A DNA stretch of 64,000 nucleotides from Pseudomonadota bacterium (GCA_021794275.1 JAJYRD010000073.1:17180-81179); one strand, 5' to 3'. Counted from the stretch's first letter, positions 43,971 to 54,569 are shown. Notes: a model not told the origin generated them from the letters alone. Numbers and translations: made by a program.

Positions 43971-46154
43971 TTATCCTCGTTTTCGGTTGATGCGGACCAC
44001 CGCCTCCTGGGAGCGGATGCGGCGTATGATACGCGCGAGATGGGCGCGGTTGTGGACCTCGATCACGAAGTCCATGGCGGTGTCCTGACCGTCACGCTCA
44101 TCGATCGACACGGTGTCGATATTGGCGTCGAGTTCGGACATGGCGGCGGCCACCGTCGCCAGGACCCCGCGGCGATTCTTCACCTCGACGCGTATGGCGA
44201 CTGGCCACGAGCCGTCTACGCCGCTCTCCCACTGGATATCGATCCATTTCTCGGGATGCTTCCGGTATTCCGCGACATTCGGGCAGTCCTCGGTGTGCAC
44301 CGTGATCCCGCGGCCGGCGGTGAGAAAGCCCAGCACCGGATCACCCGGAATCGGCCGACAGCACTTCGCGTAATTCACCACGGCGCCCTCCGTGCCGCGA
44401 ATCGCGATGGTGCCGGGGGCGCGCGACGGGACCAACGACGGGGCTGGCACATCAGGGAGGAGCTGGCGCGCCACCACCGCCGCTATGCGCGTCCCAAGCC
44501 CGATGTCGGCCAGCACGTCCTCCCATGTCTTCACGCGCAGCGTGGCGAGCAGCGCGCTCCTGGCCCCCTCGTCCACTTCGCCCGTGAAACCGAGCGACTG
44601 CAAGGCCTTGGCGAGGAAACGCTCACCCAAGCGGATCGCCTCGTCGTGGCGCAGATTCTTCAGATAGTTGCGGATATGGGCCCGGGCCTTGCCTGTCACC
44701 ACCGAGTTCAGCCACGAGGGGTGCGGGGCGCTATAAGCCGAAGTGATGACCTCGACATGATCGCCGTTGCGGAGCACCGTGCGCATGGGAACGAGCTGAT
44801 GGTTGACGCGCGCGCCCGCGCAACGCTTGCCGATATCGGTGTGCACTTCGTAGGCAAAATCTATGACGGTCGCGCCGCGCGGCAGCTTCTTGATGTCGCC
44901 GTTGGGCGTGAACACATAGACCTCGTCGGGAAACAGGTCGATTTTCAGGTGTTCCAGGAACTCCTGCGGGTTGCCGGCCTGCTGCTGGGTCTCCATCAGG
45001 CCCTGCAGCCATTGCAGGGCGCGTTTTTGCATACCCACGTCACCGGTCTTGTAAAGCCAGTGGGCCGCGACCCCGTTCTCCGCGACCCTATGCATATCCT
45101 CGGTGCGGATCTGCACCTCGATCAAGACGCCGAACGGCCCGAACACGACGGTATGAAGGGATTGATAGCCGTTGGTCTTGGGGATGGCGATATAGTCCTT
45201 GAACCGGCCCGGAATGGGCTTATACAGGTTGTGGATCACGCCGAGCGCCCGATAGCAGGTGTCGACCTTGTCGACCACGATGCGAAACGCGAGCAGGTCA
45301 TAGACCTGCTCGAAGGACAGGCCCTTCTGGCGCATCTTGCTATAGATGCCATAGAGGTTCTTCTCGCGGCCGGAGACATCCCCCGGCAGACCCTCACGCC
45401 GCAGCTGCTCCATGATCGCCGCGCGCGCCTTGTCGACCAGGGCCTTGCGATTGCCGTGGCGCTTGCGCACCGCCTCTTGCAGGATGCGATAGCGCAAGGG
45501 ATAGAGGATCGCGAACGACAGATCCTCAAGCTCCACGGACCAAGCATGAAGGCCCAGCCGATTGGCGATGGGCGCGTAGATGTCGAGCGTCTCGCGCGCG
45601 ATCGCTTTCTGCCGCACAAGCGACAGGACACGGATCGTGCGCATATTATGAAGGCGGTCGGCGAGCTTTATGAGTACAACGCGAATGTCGCGGGCCATGG
45701 CCAGCAACATCTTGCGGAAATTCTCGGCCTGTTCCTCTTCCTTATTCTCAAACTCGATCTGGCCGATCTTGCTCACGCCGTCGACGAGTTCGGCTGCCTC
45801 CTGGCCGAACTGGGCGATGATCTCGTCCTTGCGTCGGCCCGTGTCTTCTATGACGTCATGCAGGATTGCCGCCGCAAGGCAAGTGGCGTCGAGGCGCAAA
45901 CCGGCGAGCAGGCGCGCGACTTCCAGGGGATGGTAGATGTAGGGCTCGCCGCTACGGCGCTTCTGGCCTTCGTGAGCCTCCGCGCCGAACAAATAGGCGC
46001 GATAAACCACGGCAACCTCCTCGCGCCCAAGGTAACCCTCGAGCAAGACGAGCAGGTCGCTTATGTGAAACGAAACCGCGCCGGGACCCGCCCCGTCAGG
46101 GGGCGGGACTTGCGCCGGCGTCGCCACCTGTCCCGAGAGATAAGACGGCGTCAT
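43971..46154 (-). CDS. spoT: bifunctional (p)ppGpp synthase/hydrolase SpoT
   Basis: 727 residues with HD hydrolase ([22 protein letters not shown]), synthetase ([24 protein letters not shown]), TGS ([18 protein letters not shown]), zinc-finger-like ([15 protein letters not shown]) and ACT domains ([20 protein letters not shown]) in the standard order. The HD motif is intact, so hydrolysis is expected. Its start overlaps rpoZ by 59 bp. No separate RelA is seen in the window. Confidence 0.95.
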   Translation of the reverse strand: MTPSYLSGQVATPAQVPPPDGAGPGAVSFHISDLLVLLEGYLGREEVAVVYRAYLFGAEAHEGQKRRSGEPYIYHPLEVARLLAGLRLDATCLAAAILHDVIEDTGRRKDEIIAQFGQEAAELVDGVSKIGQIEFENKEEEQAENFRKMLLAMARDIRVVLIKLADRLHNMRTIRVLSLVRQKAIARETLDIYAPIANRLGLHAWSVELEDLSFAILYPLRYRILQEAVRKRHGNRKALVDKARAAIMEQLRREGLPGDVSGREKNLYGIYSKMRQKGLSFEQVYDLLAFRIVVDKVDTCYRALGVIHNLYKPIPGRFKDYIAIPKTNGYQSLHTVVFGPFGVLIEVQIRTEDMHRVAENGVAAHWLYKTGDVGMQKRALQWLQGLMETQQQAGNPQEFLEHLKIDLFPDEVYVFTPNGDIKKLPRGATVIDFAYEVHTDIGKRCAGARVNHQLVPMRTVLRNGDHVEVITSAYSAPHPSWLNSVVTGKARAHIRNYLKNLRHDEAIRLGERFLAKALQSLGFTGEVDEGARSALLATLRVKTWEDVLADIGLGTRIAAVVARQLLPDVPAPSLVPSRAPGTIAIRGTEGAVVNYAKCCRPIPGDPVLGFLTAGRGITVHTEDCPNVAEYRKHPEKWIDIQWESGVDGSWPVAIRVEVKNRRGVLATVAAAMSELDANIDTVSIDERDGQDTAMDFVIEVHNRAHLARIIRRIRSQEAVVRINRKRG

Positions 46155-46377
46155 CTTCGACCTCCAGACCGGCCTCCGGATTGTCGTCCAAGATGGCGTT
46201 GGTCACGTAACCACCAGCAATCTCGCGCAGAGCCAAAACGGTCGGCTTGTCGTTCTCGCGTGGCACACACGGCTCCGCGCCCGCGGCCAACTGCCGCGCC
46301 CGGCGGGCCGCCACCAGAACCAACTGAAAGCGGTTCTCGACGTGCTCCAGACAATCCTCAACGGTGATGCGGGCCAT
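46096..46377 (-). CDS. rpoZ: RNA polymerase omega subunit
   Basis: 93 residues: [37 protein letters not shown] and [13 protein letters not shown] are the family signature. Assists beta-prime folding in RNA polymerase. The C-terminal tail is acidic then Gly/Ala-rich and overlaps the spoT start. Standard gmk-rpoZ-spoT order. Confidence 0.96.
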   Translation of the reverse strand: MARITVEDCLEHVENRFQLVLVAARRARQLAAGAEPCVPRENDKPTVLALREIAGGYVTNAILDDNPEAGLEVEDDAVLSLGTGGDAGASPAP

Positions 46378-46421
46378 AACGCACTCCTCTTAAGTCAAGA
46401 TGACGAGTCTAGCAAATCGCC

Positions 46422-47066
46422 TTATGCGCCGGTAGGCGCGTAGACGCCGGGGTCGCAACGCAAAGGCCGCCGCACCCGGCCTTCGGCGATCAGCGCCTTC
46501 AAATCCGCGAGCGCCTCCGCGAACTCGTCGTTCACGATGATATGGTCGAATTCGCCGGCATGAGCGATCTCGGCGCGGGCCTTGGCCATGCGCCCCGCGA
46601 TCACGGTCTCGTCGTCCTGGCCCCGGCCTCGCAACCGCATCTCGAGGGCGGCGAGAGACGGGGGCAGGATGAAGATCGACAGGGCCTCGGGCCACAAGGC
46701 CTTGATTCGTCGCGCCCCCTGCCAGTCGATGTCGAGGATCACGTGCCGCCCTGCGCGAAGCAGCGATTCGACCGCCTCGCGCGTCGTCCCATAGCGGTTA
46801 CCGAAGACCTGTGCGTGCTCAAGAAAGGCCTCCTCGGCGACCAAGCGCTCGAACGAAGCATGATCCACGAAATGGTAATGCACGCCGTTCTGCTCGCCTG
46901 GCCGCGCCGGACGTGTCGTATGGGAGATGGAGATACCGAAACGGGGATCGGCGGCCAAGGCCTTGGCGAGGCTACTCTTGCCGGCCCCGCTCGGGGCCGA
47001 AAGGATCACAAGACGGGGGTCGCTATTCAATGTTCGGCGCCTTCTCGTGCGGCGCAGGCGTCTCAT
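46422..47066 (-). CDS. gmk: guanylate kinase
   Basis: ATP + GMP to ADP + GDP. The P-loop SAPSGAGKSSL, the GMP-binding SHTTRPARPGEQNGVHYHFV segment and DIDWQGARRI are intact. The true start is unclear: ATG 47066 gives a highly basic extra N-terminus (RRLRRTRRRR), whereas TTG 47030, overlapping the TAG of a small preceding reading frame, gives the normal MNSDPRLVILSAPSG beginning. Usually encoded next to yicC, but here separated from it by an inserted gene. Confidence 0.93.
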   Translation of the reverse strand: MRRLRRTRRRRTLNSDPRLVILSAPSGAGKSSLAKALAADPRFGISISHTTRPARPGEQNGVHYHFVDHASFERLVAEEAFLEHAQVFGNRYGTTREAVESLLRAGRHVILDIDWQGARRIKALWPEALSIFILPPSLAALEMRLRGRGQDDETVIAGRMAKARAEIAHAGEFDHIIVNDEFAEALADLKALIAEGRVRRPLRCDPGVYAPTGA

Positions 47067-47517
47067 TCTGCATCATGGGCGCTGTTCTCTCGACCTCAAT
47101 CTCGTCCAACCGCAATCCTTGACCCACGGCCCGCGGTCACGGGGTTGCGCAGCCGAAGCCGGCCGCGCGATTTGCTTGCTCTCATGGTGGCGAGTAAAAA
47201 TACTCAATATCGTGAGCAAAATAAAGACCGGCTCCCGCCACCCCCAAGGCGCACCCGGGATCGGCGGCAACGCGATCGTGATGCCGGACGGGCCCTGGGC
47301 CCGTGAAATCGCCCTTGCGGTTGGGAAAGACGTCATGATCAGTCGGATCCCGCAAGAGAGCCATAGAGCCGGGCCGAGGCTCGCCGTCGCCCTGGGCCCT
47401 GCGCAAGCGCCGGACGCCCACCAAACAAACGAGACACGCGAGGCGCCTATCGCCGGAGCGGACGGGCGTCACACGGGGGCCAGGGGCGCGGGTTTGGCGT
47501 GCAAGGCGGGCTAGGGA
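47067..47517. other. gap upstream of gmk
   Basis: About 450 bp between the divergent gmk and HNH nuclease genes. A short open frame on the minus strand (MMQNETPAPHEKAPNIE, ending TAG at the possible TTG start of gmk) may be a leader. Otherwise I see no supported gene; the segment should hold the gmk operon promoter. Confidence 0.45.
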
Positions 47518-48513
47518 ATGCGCTATTGGTGGGTCAACCAGAATCAGACCTTCCGCCAGGAGATCGAAGGCGGCTACCTATGGTCGCCCAAGCGCAGCAA
47601 GAACGGGCACCGCAACCCTTTCTACGAATTTATGCGCGAGGCCGCCCCGGGAGACATCGTTTTTTCCTTCCGGGATACGCGCATTGCCGCGCTGGGGATC
47701 GTTACCGGCTACTGCCGCGAGAGCCCAAAGCCAGACGAATTCGGCAACGCCGGCGCGAACTGGAGCCAGATCGGCTGGCGGGTCGGTGTCCACTGGAAGA
47801 CGCTTGCCAACCCGATCCGCCCCAAGGATCACATCGCCGCACTGCGTCCCGAGCTGGGAAACAAATACGCCCCGCTGACGCTGGCCGGCAACGGTCTACA
47901 GGGCGTCTACCTCACGGCAGTAAGCGCGCGACTTGCCGCGACACTCTTCGCGTTGATCGGCTCGGACGCGCTCGGCGTGGCCGAGGTCGCCGATGACATC
48001 CAGAGGACCGAGCGTGACGCGCCGGCGCCGGAACGAGACATCGAAGAATGGGAACAGCGGGTCGAGGTCGCCATTGCCGCCGACGCAAGCATCCCGGAGA
48101 CCGAGAGGGCCGCCCTCGTCAAGGCCCGGCGTGGTCAAGGCCTCTTCAGGGACAATGTGCACCTGATCGAACGCGCCTGCCGGATCACCAAGGTCGAGCG
48201 CATGGAGCATCTCATCGCAAGCCACATACGGCCCTGGCGAGACAGCGATAACGGCCAAAGGCTCGACGGCGAGAATGGGCTCCTGTTGACGCCAACCATG
48301 GATCACCTGTTCGACAAGGGCTTCATTTCGTTCGAGGACTCCGGAGAGCTGATCGTTTCACCCGTGGCCGATCCCGTGTCGCTCTTGCGCATGGGCATCG
48401 ATCGCGATGCCCGAGCGAACGTCGGAAAATTCTCGCAGGGCCAGCGGCATTACCTCGACTTTCACCGCGAGAACGTGCTGCGCATGGCTCGCGGCAGCGC
48501 GCGCGGATCATGA
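47518..48513 (+). CDS. PUA/EVE-like domain plus HNH endonuclease (probable type IV restriction enzyme)
   Basis: 331 residues. Residues 1-95 have an EVE/PUA-like pattern (MRYWWVNQNQTFRQEIEGGY, APGDIVFSFRDTRIAALGIV), a fold that reads modified bases. The C-terminal part (about 225-270) is an HNH nuclease: MEHLIASHIRPWRDSDNGQR, then LDGENGLLLTPTMDHLFDKG, with the His-Asn-His spacing of HNH_2 proteins. Expected to cut DNA with modified bases, hence phage defence (inference). It is inserted, in the opposite direction, between yicC and gmk, which are neighbours in most proteobacteria. Confidence 0.8.
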   Translation: MRYWWVNQNQTFRQEIEGGYLWSPKRSKNGHRNPFYEFMREAAPGDIVFSFRDTRIAALGIVTGYCRESPKPDEFGNAGANWSQIGWRVGVHWKTLANPIRPKDHIAALRPELGNKYAPLTLAGNGLQGVYLTAVSARLAATLFALIGSDALGVAEVADDIQRTERDAPAPERDIEEWEQRVEVAIAADASIPETERAALVKARRGQGLFRDNVHLIERACRITKVERMEHLIASHIRPWRDSDNGQRLDGENGLLLTPTMDHLFDKGFISFEDSGELIVSPVADPVSLLRMGIDRDARANVGKFSQGQRHYLDFHRENVLRMARGSARGS

Positions 48514-48739
48514 CAAGTGAGGCCGCGCATTACGCAGGACATGGCCCTGCCGCCCGCGGACGCAGGGGCATGGCGGGGCGCCACACTCACCTGTAGCCGG
48601 GCAACGCCGCTACGCCCTTGGTTCGCGCGCGAGGGCGAGGTCCATGGCCTGGGGGGGCGGCGAACGAATCCGACAACAACCGCGGGCAGCTCAAAGGGTT
48701 GGGACGATGCTGCCGGAGACTTTCGGCTGCCTGTGCCTG

Positions 48740-49606
48740 TTATTCGATGTTCTGCACCTGCTCACGCATCTGTTCTATCACGACCTTGAGGGCGACGGCA
48801 CCGCTCGACACGCGCGCCGAGAAGGACTTCGAGGCTATGGTATTGGCCTCTCGATTGAGTTCCTGCATCAAAAAATCGAGGCGCCGGCCGACGGGTCCAG
48901 CCTCCGCCAGGGCGGCGCGGGCCTCGGCAACATGAACTGCAAGACGCTCGACCTCCTCCTCTATGTCGCTGCGCTGGGTCAAAAGCAGTACCTCCTGTTC
49001 CAGGCGCCCCGGATCCAATGGCTGCTCGAACATTCGTACGCGCGCGCGCAATCGTTCGCGGAAGAACTCGAGGCCTTCGGCGACCAGCCCGCGCAGGGCG
49101 GCCGCCTCGGCGTCCATGAGGTCGAGTTTCTCGCGCAGGCCTTGCGCGAGGCGCTCCCCCTCCCGTCGCCTATGGTTCACTAGGGCGGTAAGTGCCCGCT
49201 CGCAGGCCTGCGTCACGGGTTCATCGAGGACCGGACCGGGACGCGCGGAGACCACCCCCGGCCAGCGCAACACATCGGCGACCGAAAGCGGCGCAAGGCT
49301 GCCGTGGGCCGCCCGCACGACCTCGGCCGCGCGCACGACCTCGGCCGCCAGACGTTCGTCCACGACCACCCCCGCCTCCGCGGGGGCCTTGCGCCACACG
49401 ACCTGGCAGTCGACCTTGCCACGGGAGAGCACGGCCTGGAAGCGTTCACGCAGCGGCCCCTCGAGGCCGTTCAGGCCCTCCGGGAGCCGCATCGACACTT
49501 CCAGGTAACGGTGATTGACCGAGCGCAGCTCGCACACCACCTCGCCCGCCCCGATGCGCACCTGGGCGCGCGCAAACGCGGTCATGCTCTTGATCGAGGC
49601 CATCAT
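48740..49606 (-). CDS. yicC: YicC-family endoribonuclease
   Basis: 288 residues, the family length. MTAFARAQVRIGAGEVVCEL and ELRSVNHRYLEVSMRLPEGL at the N-terminus, and RLDFLMQELNREANTIASKS near the C-terminus, are the YicC signatures. E. coli YicC is an RNase. Either of two ATG codons (49606, 49603) may start it. The 226 bp between the HNH gene and its stop hold nothing I can identify. Confidence 0.93.
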   Translation of the reverse strand: MMASIKSMTAFARAQVRIGAGEVVCELRSVNHRYLEVSMRLPEGLNGLEGPLRERFQAVLSRGKVDCQVVWRKAPAEAGVVVDERLAAEVVRAAEVVRAAHGSLAPLSVADVLRWPGVVSARPGPVLDEPVTQACERALTALVNHRRREGERLAQGLREKLDLMDAEAAALRGLVAEGLEFFRERLRARVRMFEQPLDPGRLEQEVLLLTQRSDIEEEVERLAVHVAEARAALAEAGPVGRRLDFLMQELNREANTIASKSFSARVSSGAVALKVVIEQMREQVQNIE

Positions 49607-49734
49607 GAGTGCATACTAACCGAAACCGGAGTGGGTCGGTACCGCGACGGGCGGTCCGGGCCGTCAAGGGCGCGTCCGCAACGCCTTTGCGCGCGACTGC
49701 ATTTTGGAAGGTTTTCGGCTATTGTTGGAAACAC

Positions 49735-50676
49735 ATGCGCAAACAGCCGACCCCCCTGGCCCACGGCTACGTCCTGAAGGGCTACCGAATCGAGAAAACC
49801 CTTGGCGGAGGAGGCTTCAGCTCGGTCTACCTCGCGACCGAGCTTGCCAGCGGCGCGGAGGTCGTCATCAAAGAGTTCCTTCCGGTGACCCAGGCCTTCC
49901 GTACGCCCGATGGCCGCGTCGAACCGCTTTCCGAGGAGACAGCGCCGCTCTTTGCCTCAGGCATCAAGCGCTTCTTCGACGAGGCCGCCGCGCTCGCCAA
50001 ACTGCATCACCCCAACATCGTCCAGGTCACCAACTTCTTCCGCGCCCACAACACCGCCTACATGGTCATGCATTATGAGGTCGGCCGGGATCTGCGCTGG
50101 TACGTCAAGCGTCATCCGGGGGGTTTAAGCGAGAAGTTTCTGCGGACCGTGTTTCCGCCACTGCTCGTGGGGCTGGACGAGCTTCATACCCGCGGCCTGC
50201 TCCATCTGGACATAAAACCCGCGAACATCCTGCTACGTCCGGGAGGTAACCCTCTTTTGCTGGACTTTGGCGCGGCGCAGAGGACCCAGGAGCGACCTGC
50301 GGGTATGCGCACGTTGACTGCGGGTTTCGCGCCCCTGGAACAGCACACGAAAGGTCACATCGGGCCGTGGACCGACCTATACGCGATCGGCGCATCCATG
50401 TGGGCCTGCCTGAGCGGTCGCGCACCACCGCCGGCTACGGCGCGGGCCACCAAAGATACGTTCAAAGGGGCGCGCGGACGCTTTGGGCGGCATTACTCCG
50501 CGCAGATCCTCGATGCCATAGACTGGTGCATGCAGATGGACCAGCTGCAAAGGCCGCAGAACGTGGGGCAGCTGCTGGCCTTTCTGAATGAGACGCCCCG
50601 TTGCGAAGCTGACAACAAGAGCGAGATCGGCCGCTGGTTCGACAAATGGCCATGGCTGCGTCTTCGGCGATCGTAG
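49735..50676 (+). CDS. eukaryotic-like serine/threonine protein kinase
   Basis: 313 residues, one kinase domain. Gly-loop LGGGGFSSVYLA, Lys in EVVIKEFLP, catalytic loop HLDIKPANILL and LLDFGAA. The Arg of the usual HRD is Leu, so it is a non-RD type and may not need activation-loop phosphorylation. No membrane segment or PASTA repeats. ATG at 49735. Followed after 32 bp by a PP2C phosphatase, the usual kinase/phosphatase pairing. Divergent from yicC. Confidence 0.9.
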   Translation: MRKQPTPLAHGYVLKGYRIEKTLGGGGFSSVYLATELASGAEVVIKEFLPVTQAFRTPDGRVEPLSEETAPLFASGIKRFFDEAAALAKLHHPNIVQVTNFFRAHNTAYMVMHYEVGRDLRWYVKRHPGGLSEKFLRTVFPPLLVGLDELHTRGLLHLDIKPANILLRPGGNPLLLDFGAAQRTQERPAGMRTLTAGFAPLEQHTKGHIGPWTDLYAIGASMWACLSGRAPPPATARATKDTFKGARGRFGRHYSAQILDAIDWCMQMDQLQRPQNVGQLLAFLNETPRCEADNKSEIGRWFDKWPWLRLRRS

Positions 50677-50708
50677 GGCACGGTGACGGGCACGCCGAAG
50701 GGGGGATA

Positions 50709-51587
50709 ATGAAGTATACGTGCGCGCAAGGCTCGCGTCAGGGGGGGCGCGCCCATAACGAAGACAGGGTCGCCATTGGTGAACGCGAAACCGCGGTCCT
50801 CATGGTTCTGGGCGACGGCCTAGGCGGCCACAAAGGTGGGGCGCTCGCCTCGGCCACGCTCTGTCAGCTGGCCGTACGGGCATTCCGCGCCGTACGCTCC
50901 CCGCGCATCGCAGACCCCTCGAATTTCCTGGCGCTCGTCATGTTCCAGGCCCACCAGGCGTTGAAGGGCCTCGGAAAGCGCCTGGACCCGCCGATAGAAC
51001 CGCGTACCACTGGTGTCCTATGTCTCGTTCAGGAGGGTTGCGCCTACTGGGCGCATATCGGAGACAGCCGGCTCTACCATTTGCGTAACGACCGGATCGT
51101 CGTCCGCACCCACGACGATACCACGGTCGAGACCTTTCGCGAGCGCGGCATCCTCGATGAGACCGAGTCCCTGGCACACCCCGACAAGAGCCGTCTGCTC
51201 GCGTGCCTCGGGGGGCGCGAGGATCCGACCATACATATGAGTGCCGAGACCCCGTTGCGCACGGGCGACACCCTCCTGCTCTGCAGTGACGGGGTATGGG
51301 AGGCGATGGCGGAGTCCGAGATCGCTCGGGCCCTCCACCACCCGGTACTGGAAAATGGTCTGACCGACCTCTTGCTGGCCGCCGAAAACCGCCGCCAAAA
51401 GGCCGCCGACAATATCAGCGCCGCCTCCTTGCGTTGGCAGGACTCCATCGGCCGCCCGGCGGGCCTCGCGCCCCAGGCGCGACAACTGACGGCGCGCGCC
51501 TTGTGGGAAGAAGGACGCAAGCTCCTGGTCGATCGTAAATTGGATGAGATGAGGGGCGCGCCGAAGAAAATTCCCTCGAGCGACTAA
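50709..51587 (+). CDS. PP2C-family Ser/Thr protein phosphatase
   Basis: 292 residues. The metal-binding motifs are all seen: HNEDRVAIGE, VLGDGLGGHKGG, AHIGDSRLY, LCSDGVWEAM and the final DNISA. GGGGGATA precedes ATG 50709. It presumably reverses the action of the upstream kinase. The substrate is unknown; the pair does not sit in a secretion locus. Confidence 0.9.
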   Translation: MKYTCAQGSRQGGRAHNEDRVAIGERETAVLMVLGDGLGGHKGGALASATLCQLAVRAFRAVRSPRIADPSNFLALVMFQAHQALKGLGKRLDPPIEPRTTGVLCLVQEGCAYWAHIGDSRLYHLRNDRIVVRTHDDTTVETFRERGILDETESLAHPDKSRLLACLGGREDPTIHMSAETPLRTGDTLLLCSDGVWEAMAESEIARALHHPVLENGLTDLLLAAENRRQKAADNISAASLRWQDSIGRPAGLAPQARQLTARALWEEGRKLLVDRKLDEMRGAPKKIPSSD

Positions 51588-51677
51588 GCTTTGGCGCGCG
51601 AAAACCAGAGGCGCGGTGAGCGGCGGCGCCGTTTTTGTTAGACTGGCGGTCGGCCCCCACTTCCTAAGGAAATTCGC

Positions 51678-52400
51678 ATGAGACCAAGCGGACGCGCGGC
51701 GGATGCTTTGCGCGCGATCAAGATCACCCGGCAATTCACGCGCTACGCGGAAGGGTCGGTGCTCATCGAGTTCGGCAATACTCGCGTCCTCTGCACAGCG
51801 AGCGTGGACGAAAAGATCCCGCCCTTCCTGAAGGGCCGTGGCCAGGGCTGGCTCACGGCCGAATACGGCATGCTCCCGCGCGCGACCGGACAACGGACCC
51901 AACGCGAGGCGGCACGCGGCAAGCAGGATGGCCGCACAGTCGAGATCCAGCGCCTCATCGGCCGCTCGCTACGTGGCGCGCTCGACATGAAGGCGCTCGG
52001 AGAACGGACCATCACAATCGACTGCGATGTCCTGCAGGCCGATGGGGGCACGCGCACGGCCGCGATCACGGGCGGTTATGTTGCGCTCGCCGATGCTATC
52101 CGCTTCCTCAAATCCCACAAGCTTCTGAAGGAAGACCCGCTACGTCGTCAGATCGCCTCGGTCTCGGTCGGGATATGTAACGGGACCCCGGTGCTCGACC
52201 TCGATTACGCGGAGGACTCGAGCGCCTCGACCGACATGAACTTCGTCATGGACGATGTCGGCGGTTTCATAGAGATTCAAGGCACCGCCGAGCGCGCAAG
52301 CTTTCGTTTCGAGGAGATGCTGGCCATGACCGAGCTCGCCCGTAACGGCATCAAGGAGCTGATCTTGGCTCAGACACGGGCGCTCGCCGACACACCGTGA
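51678..52400 (+). CDS. rph: ribonuclease PH
   Basis: Phosphorolytic 3'-5' exoribonuclease trimming tRNA ends. 240 residues. [20 protein letters not shown] start, [40 protein letters not shown] and the C-terminal [15 protein letters not shown] are typical. AAGGAAAT lies before the ATG. It overlaps rdgB by 4 bp. Confidence 0.96.
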   Translation: MRPSGRAADALRAIKITRQFTRYAEGSVLIEFGNTRVLCTASVDEKIPPFLKGRGQGWLTAEYGMLPRATGQRTQREAARGKQDGRTVEIQRLIGRSLRGALDMKALGERTITIDCDVLQADGGTRTAAITGGYVALADAIRFLKSHKLLKEDPLRRQIASVSVGICNGTPVLDLDYAEDSSASTDMNFVMDDVGGFIEIQGTAERASFRFEEMLAMTELARNGIKELILAQTRALADTP

Positions 52401-52990
52401 AAATCGTCTGCGCCACGCACAATCCGGGCAAGATCCGAGAGTTGTCGGAGGGCTTGACCCTGCATGGCATGAGCCTGGTCGCCCAAGACACCCTGGGCAT
52501 CGAGCCCGCCGTGGAAGACGGTCTCACCTTCATAGAGAACGCGCTCATCAAGGCCCGCCACGCGGCGGCTGCGAGCGGGCTTCCCGCGCTCGCCGATGAC
52601 TCGGGGCTTGAAGTCGACGCCCTGGACGGGCGTCCCGGTCTGCACACGGCGCGCTTTGCGGGCGACCATGCGAGCGACGCCCAAAACCGTGCGGCGCTGC
52701 TTGGGGCGCTCGAGGGCGTACCGGAACACGAGCGCGGGGCGCGGTTTTACTGCGTCCTCGTCTACGTCCGCCACGCCCACGATCCCCGCCCGCTCATAGC
52801 CGACGGCCTTTGGGAAGGCCGCATCCTCGCGGCCGAACGCGGTAGCGGAGGGTTTGGTTACGACCCGATCTTTTACGTCCCAACCCATGGCCGCTCGGCG
52901 GCGGAATTGGACGCCGAGACGAAACGGGCCTTGAGCCACCGCGGACAGGCCTTGCATGCCATGGCCCGACGCTTGGGCGGGGGCCCATGA
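52397..52990 (+). CDS. rdgB: XTP/dITP diphosphatase RdgB
   Basis: Removes non-canonical purine NTPs. 197 residues. [33 protein letters not shown] and [17 protein letters not shown] are diagnostic, and [20 protein letters not shown] matches the C-terminal part. Overlaps rph and hemW by 4 bp each (ATGA). Confidence 0.96.
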   Translation: MKIVCATHNPGKIRELSEGLTLHGMSLVAQDTLGIEPAVEDGLTFIENALIKARHAAAASGLPALADDSGLEVDALDGRPGLHTARFAGDHASDAQNRAALLGALEGVPEHERGARFYCVLVYVRHAHDPRPLIADGLWEGRILAAERGSGGFGYDPIFYVPTHGRSAAELDAETKRALSHRGQALHAMARRLGGGP

Positions 52991-54159
52991 CGAACGCACG
53001 CCCAACGCCACCTCTTAGCCTCTACATCCACATCCCGTGGTGCGTGGCAAAATGCCCATACTGCGATTTTCATTCGCTCCCCCGTCCGGGGCCACTCCCC
53101 GAGACCACTTACGTCCGGGCGCTGCTCGACGACCTTTCCCAGAACCAGGAAACCTTGGGGGGGCGAACGGTCGAGTCGATATTCTTCGGCGGCGGCACAC
53201 CGAGTCTCTTTTCTGGGGCCGCGATCGCCGAGATTCTCGAGGGCGTGGGGCGGTCCGCGATGCTCTCCACCGACTGCGAGATCACGCTCGAGGCCAACCC
53301 CGGCACGCTGGAAACCAAGCGCTTTCGCACCTTCCGGGAGGCCGGAGTGACGCGTCTGTCGCTCGGAGTCCAGAGCCTCTACGATCCCGCGCTGCGCGCC
53401 CTGGGGCGCATCCATGATGCCAAGACCGCCGTCGCCGCCATGGAAGCGGCAGCCGGGGCGGGCTTCCGATCCTTCAATGTCGACCTCATGTACGGTCTCC
53501 CGGGACAGACGGTGGCGCAGGCGCTGGCCTGCGTCCACGGGGCGCTTTCCGTGCGCCCGCCGCACCTATCCTTATACGAGCTCACCATAGAGGCGCACAC
53601 CGCCTTTGCCCACGATCCGCCGACGCTGCCGCCGGAGGACGAGCGCCTCGCCATAGAGGACGCCGTGACAGAGGCCGCCTGCGCCGCGGGCTACGAACGC
53701 TACGAGGTCTCCGCCTACGCGCGCCCCGGGCACCGTTGCGCCCACAACCTGAATTACTGGCGATTCGGCGATTATCTTGGGCTCGGGGCGGGCGCCCACG
53801 GCAAGCTTACGGACGCGGCAGGCGTAAGTCGCCAGATCCGGGTTGCCGACCCGGGACACTACATCGCCGACTCGGACCGCGTCGCCACGCGCCGCCTGCT
53901 TTCGGAGAGCGACATCCTCTTCGAATTCCTCCTGAACGCCCTGCGTCTGACCGAGGGCTTCTCAGAGGATCTCCTGCGCTCGCGCACAGGCCACGACTTC
54001 GCAAGCCTCGGGGCCCTCTGGGCGCAACCCGTGAAGCAGGGACTTCTCGAGCGCGAGCAGGATCGGATACGCACGACCCGCCTGGGGCGCCGTTTCCTCG
54101 ATTCGCTGCTTGCGGAATTCCTTGCGAACACCGGCGCCATGCCGGCCAAGGTCTCGTGA
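52987..54159 (+). CDS. hemW: HemW, radical SAM haem chaperone
   Basis: 390 residues. The 4Fe-4S/SAM motif is HIPWCVAKCPYCDFHS with Cys three, three and two apart, followed by FFGGGTPSLFS and SLGVQSLYDPALRALGRIH. In the HemN-like family, HemW binds haem rather than oxidising coproporphyrinogen. Its stop overlaps the hemJ start. Confidence 0.94.
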   Translation: MTNARPTPPLSLYIHIPWCVAKCPYCDFHSLPRPGPLPETTYVRALLDDLSQNQETLGGRTVESIFFGGGTPSLFSGAAIAEILEGVGRSAMLSTDCEITLEANPGTLETKRFRTFREAGVTRLSLGVQSLYDPALRALGRIHDAKTAVAAMEAAAGAGFRSFNVDLMYGLPGQTVAQALACVHGALSVRPPHLSLYELTIEAHTAFAHDPPTLPPEDERLAIEDAVTEAACAAGYERYEVSAYARPGHRCAHNLNYWRFGDYLGLGAGAHGKLTDAAGVSRQIRVADPGHYIADSDRVATRRLLSESDILFEFLLNALRLTEGFSEDLLRSRTGHDFASLGALWAQPVKQGLLEREQDRIRTTRLGRRFLDSLLAEFLANTGAMPAKVS

Positions 54160-54569
54160 TGCTGTGGATCAAGGCCTTCCACATCGTGTTCGTCATCACT
54201 TGGTTCGCGGGCCTTTTCTATCTCCCGCGATTATTCGTGTATCACAGCCTGACCGACGACGAGGCAGGGCAGGCGCGCTTCGTGGTCATGGAGCGGCGGC
54301 TCTACCGCTTCACCACGCCAAGCGCGGTCCTCGCCGTAAGCCTGGGCCTATGGCTCTGGCAGGGGTTCGGCTTTAGCGGCCTCTGGCTTGACCTCAAGGT
54401 CTCGCTCGTGGCGCTGCTCGTCCTCTACCACTTCTATCTTGGGGTGCTAAGCCAGGAGCTCGCCCGCGGTAGTAAACGCACTCCAACCTTCTATCGCGTG
54501 ATCAATGAGGTCCCGGTCCTCATCCTGATCGCGATCGTGATCCTGGTGGTCGTCAAACCTTCGTTCTGA
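54159..54569 (+). CDS. hemJ: HemJ-type protoporphyrinogen oxidase
   Basis: 136 residues with four membrane helices. LWIKAFHIVFVITWFAGLFY and PRLFVYH carry the conserved His residues; LWLDLKVSLVALLVLYHFY holds the conserved Lys and His. Converts protoporphyrinogen IX to protoporphyrin IX in haem synthesis. The ATG overlaps the hemW stop (TGATG). Two haem genes together support the call. Confidence 0.92.
   Translation: MLWIKAFHIVFVITWFAGLFYLPRLFVYHSLTDDEAGQARFVVMERRLYRFTTPSAVLAVSLGLWLWQGFGFSGLWLDLKVSLVALLVLYHFYLGVLSQELARGSKRTPTFYRVINEVPVLILIAIVILVVVKPSF

Noticed and set aside
44040..46367. A 775-codon open frame on the plus strand opposite spoT/rpoZ
   Set aside because: It is antisense to two certain genes, reads as Arg/His/Gly-rich non-protein sequence, and arises from the high GC content.
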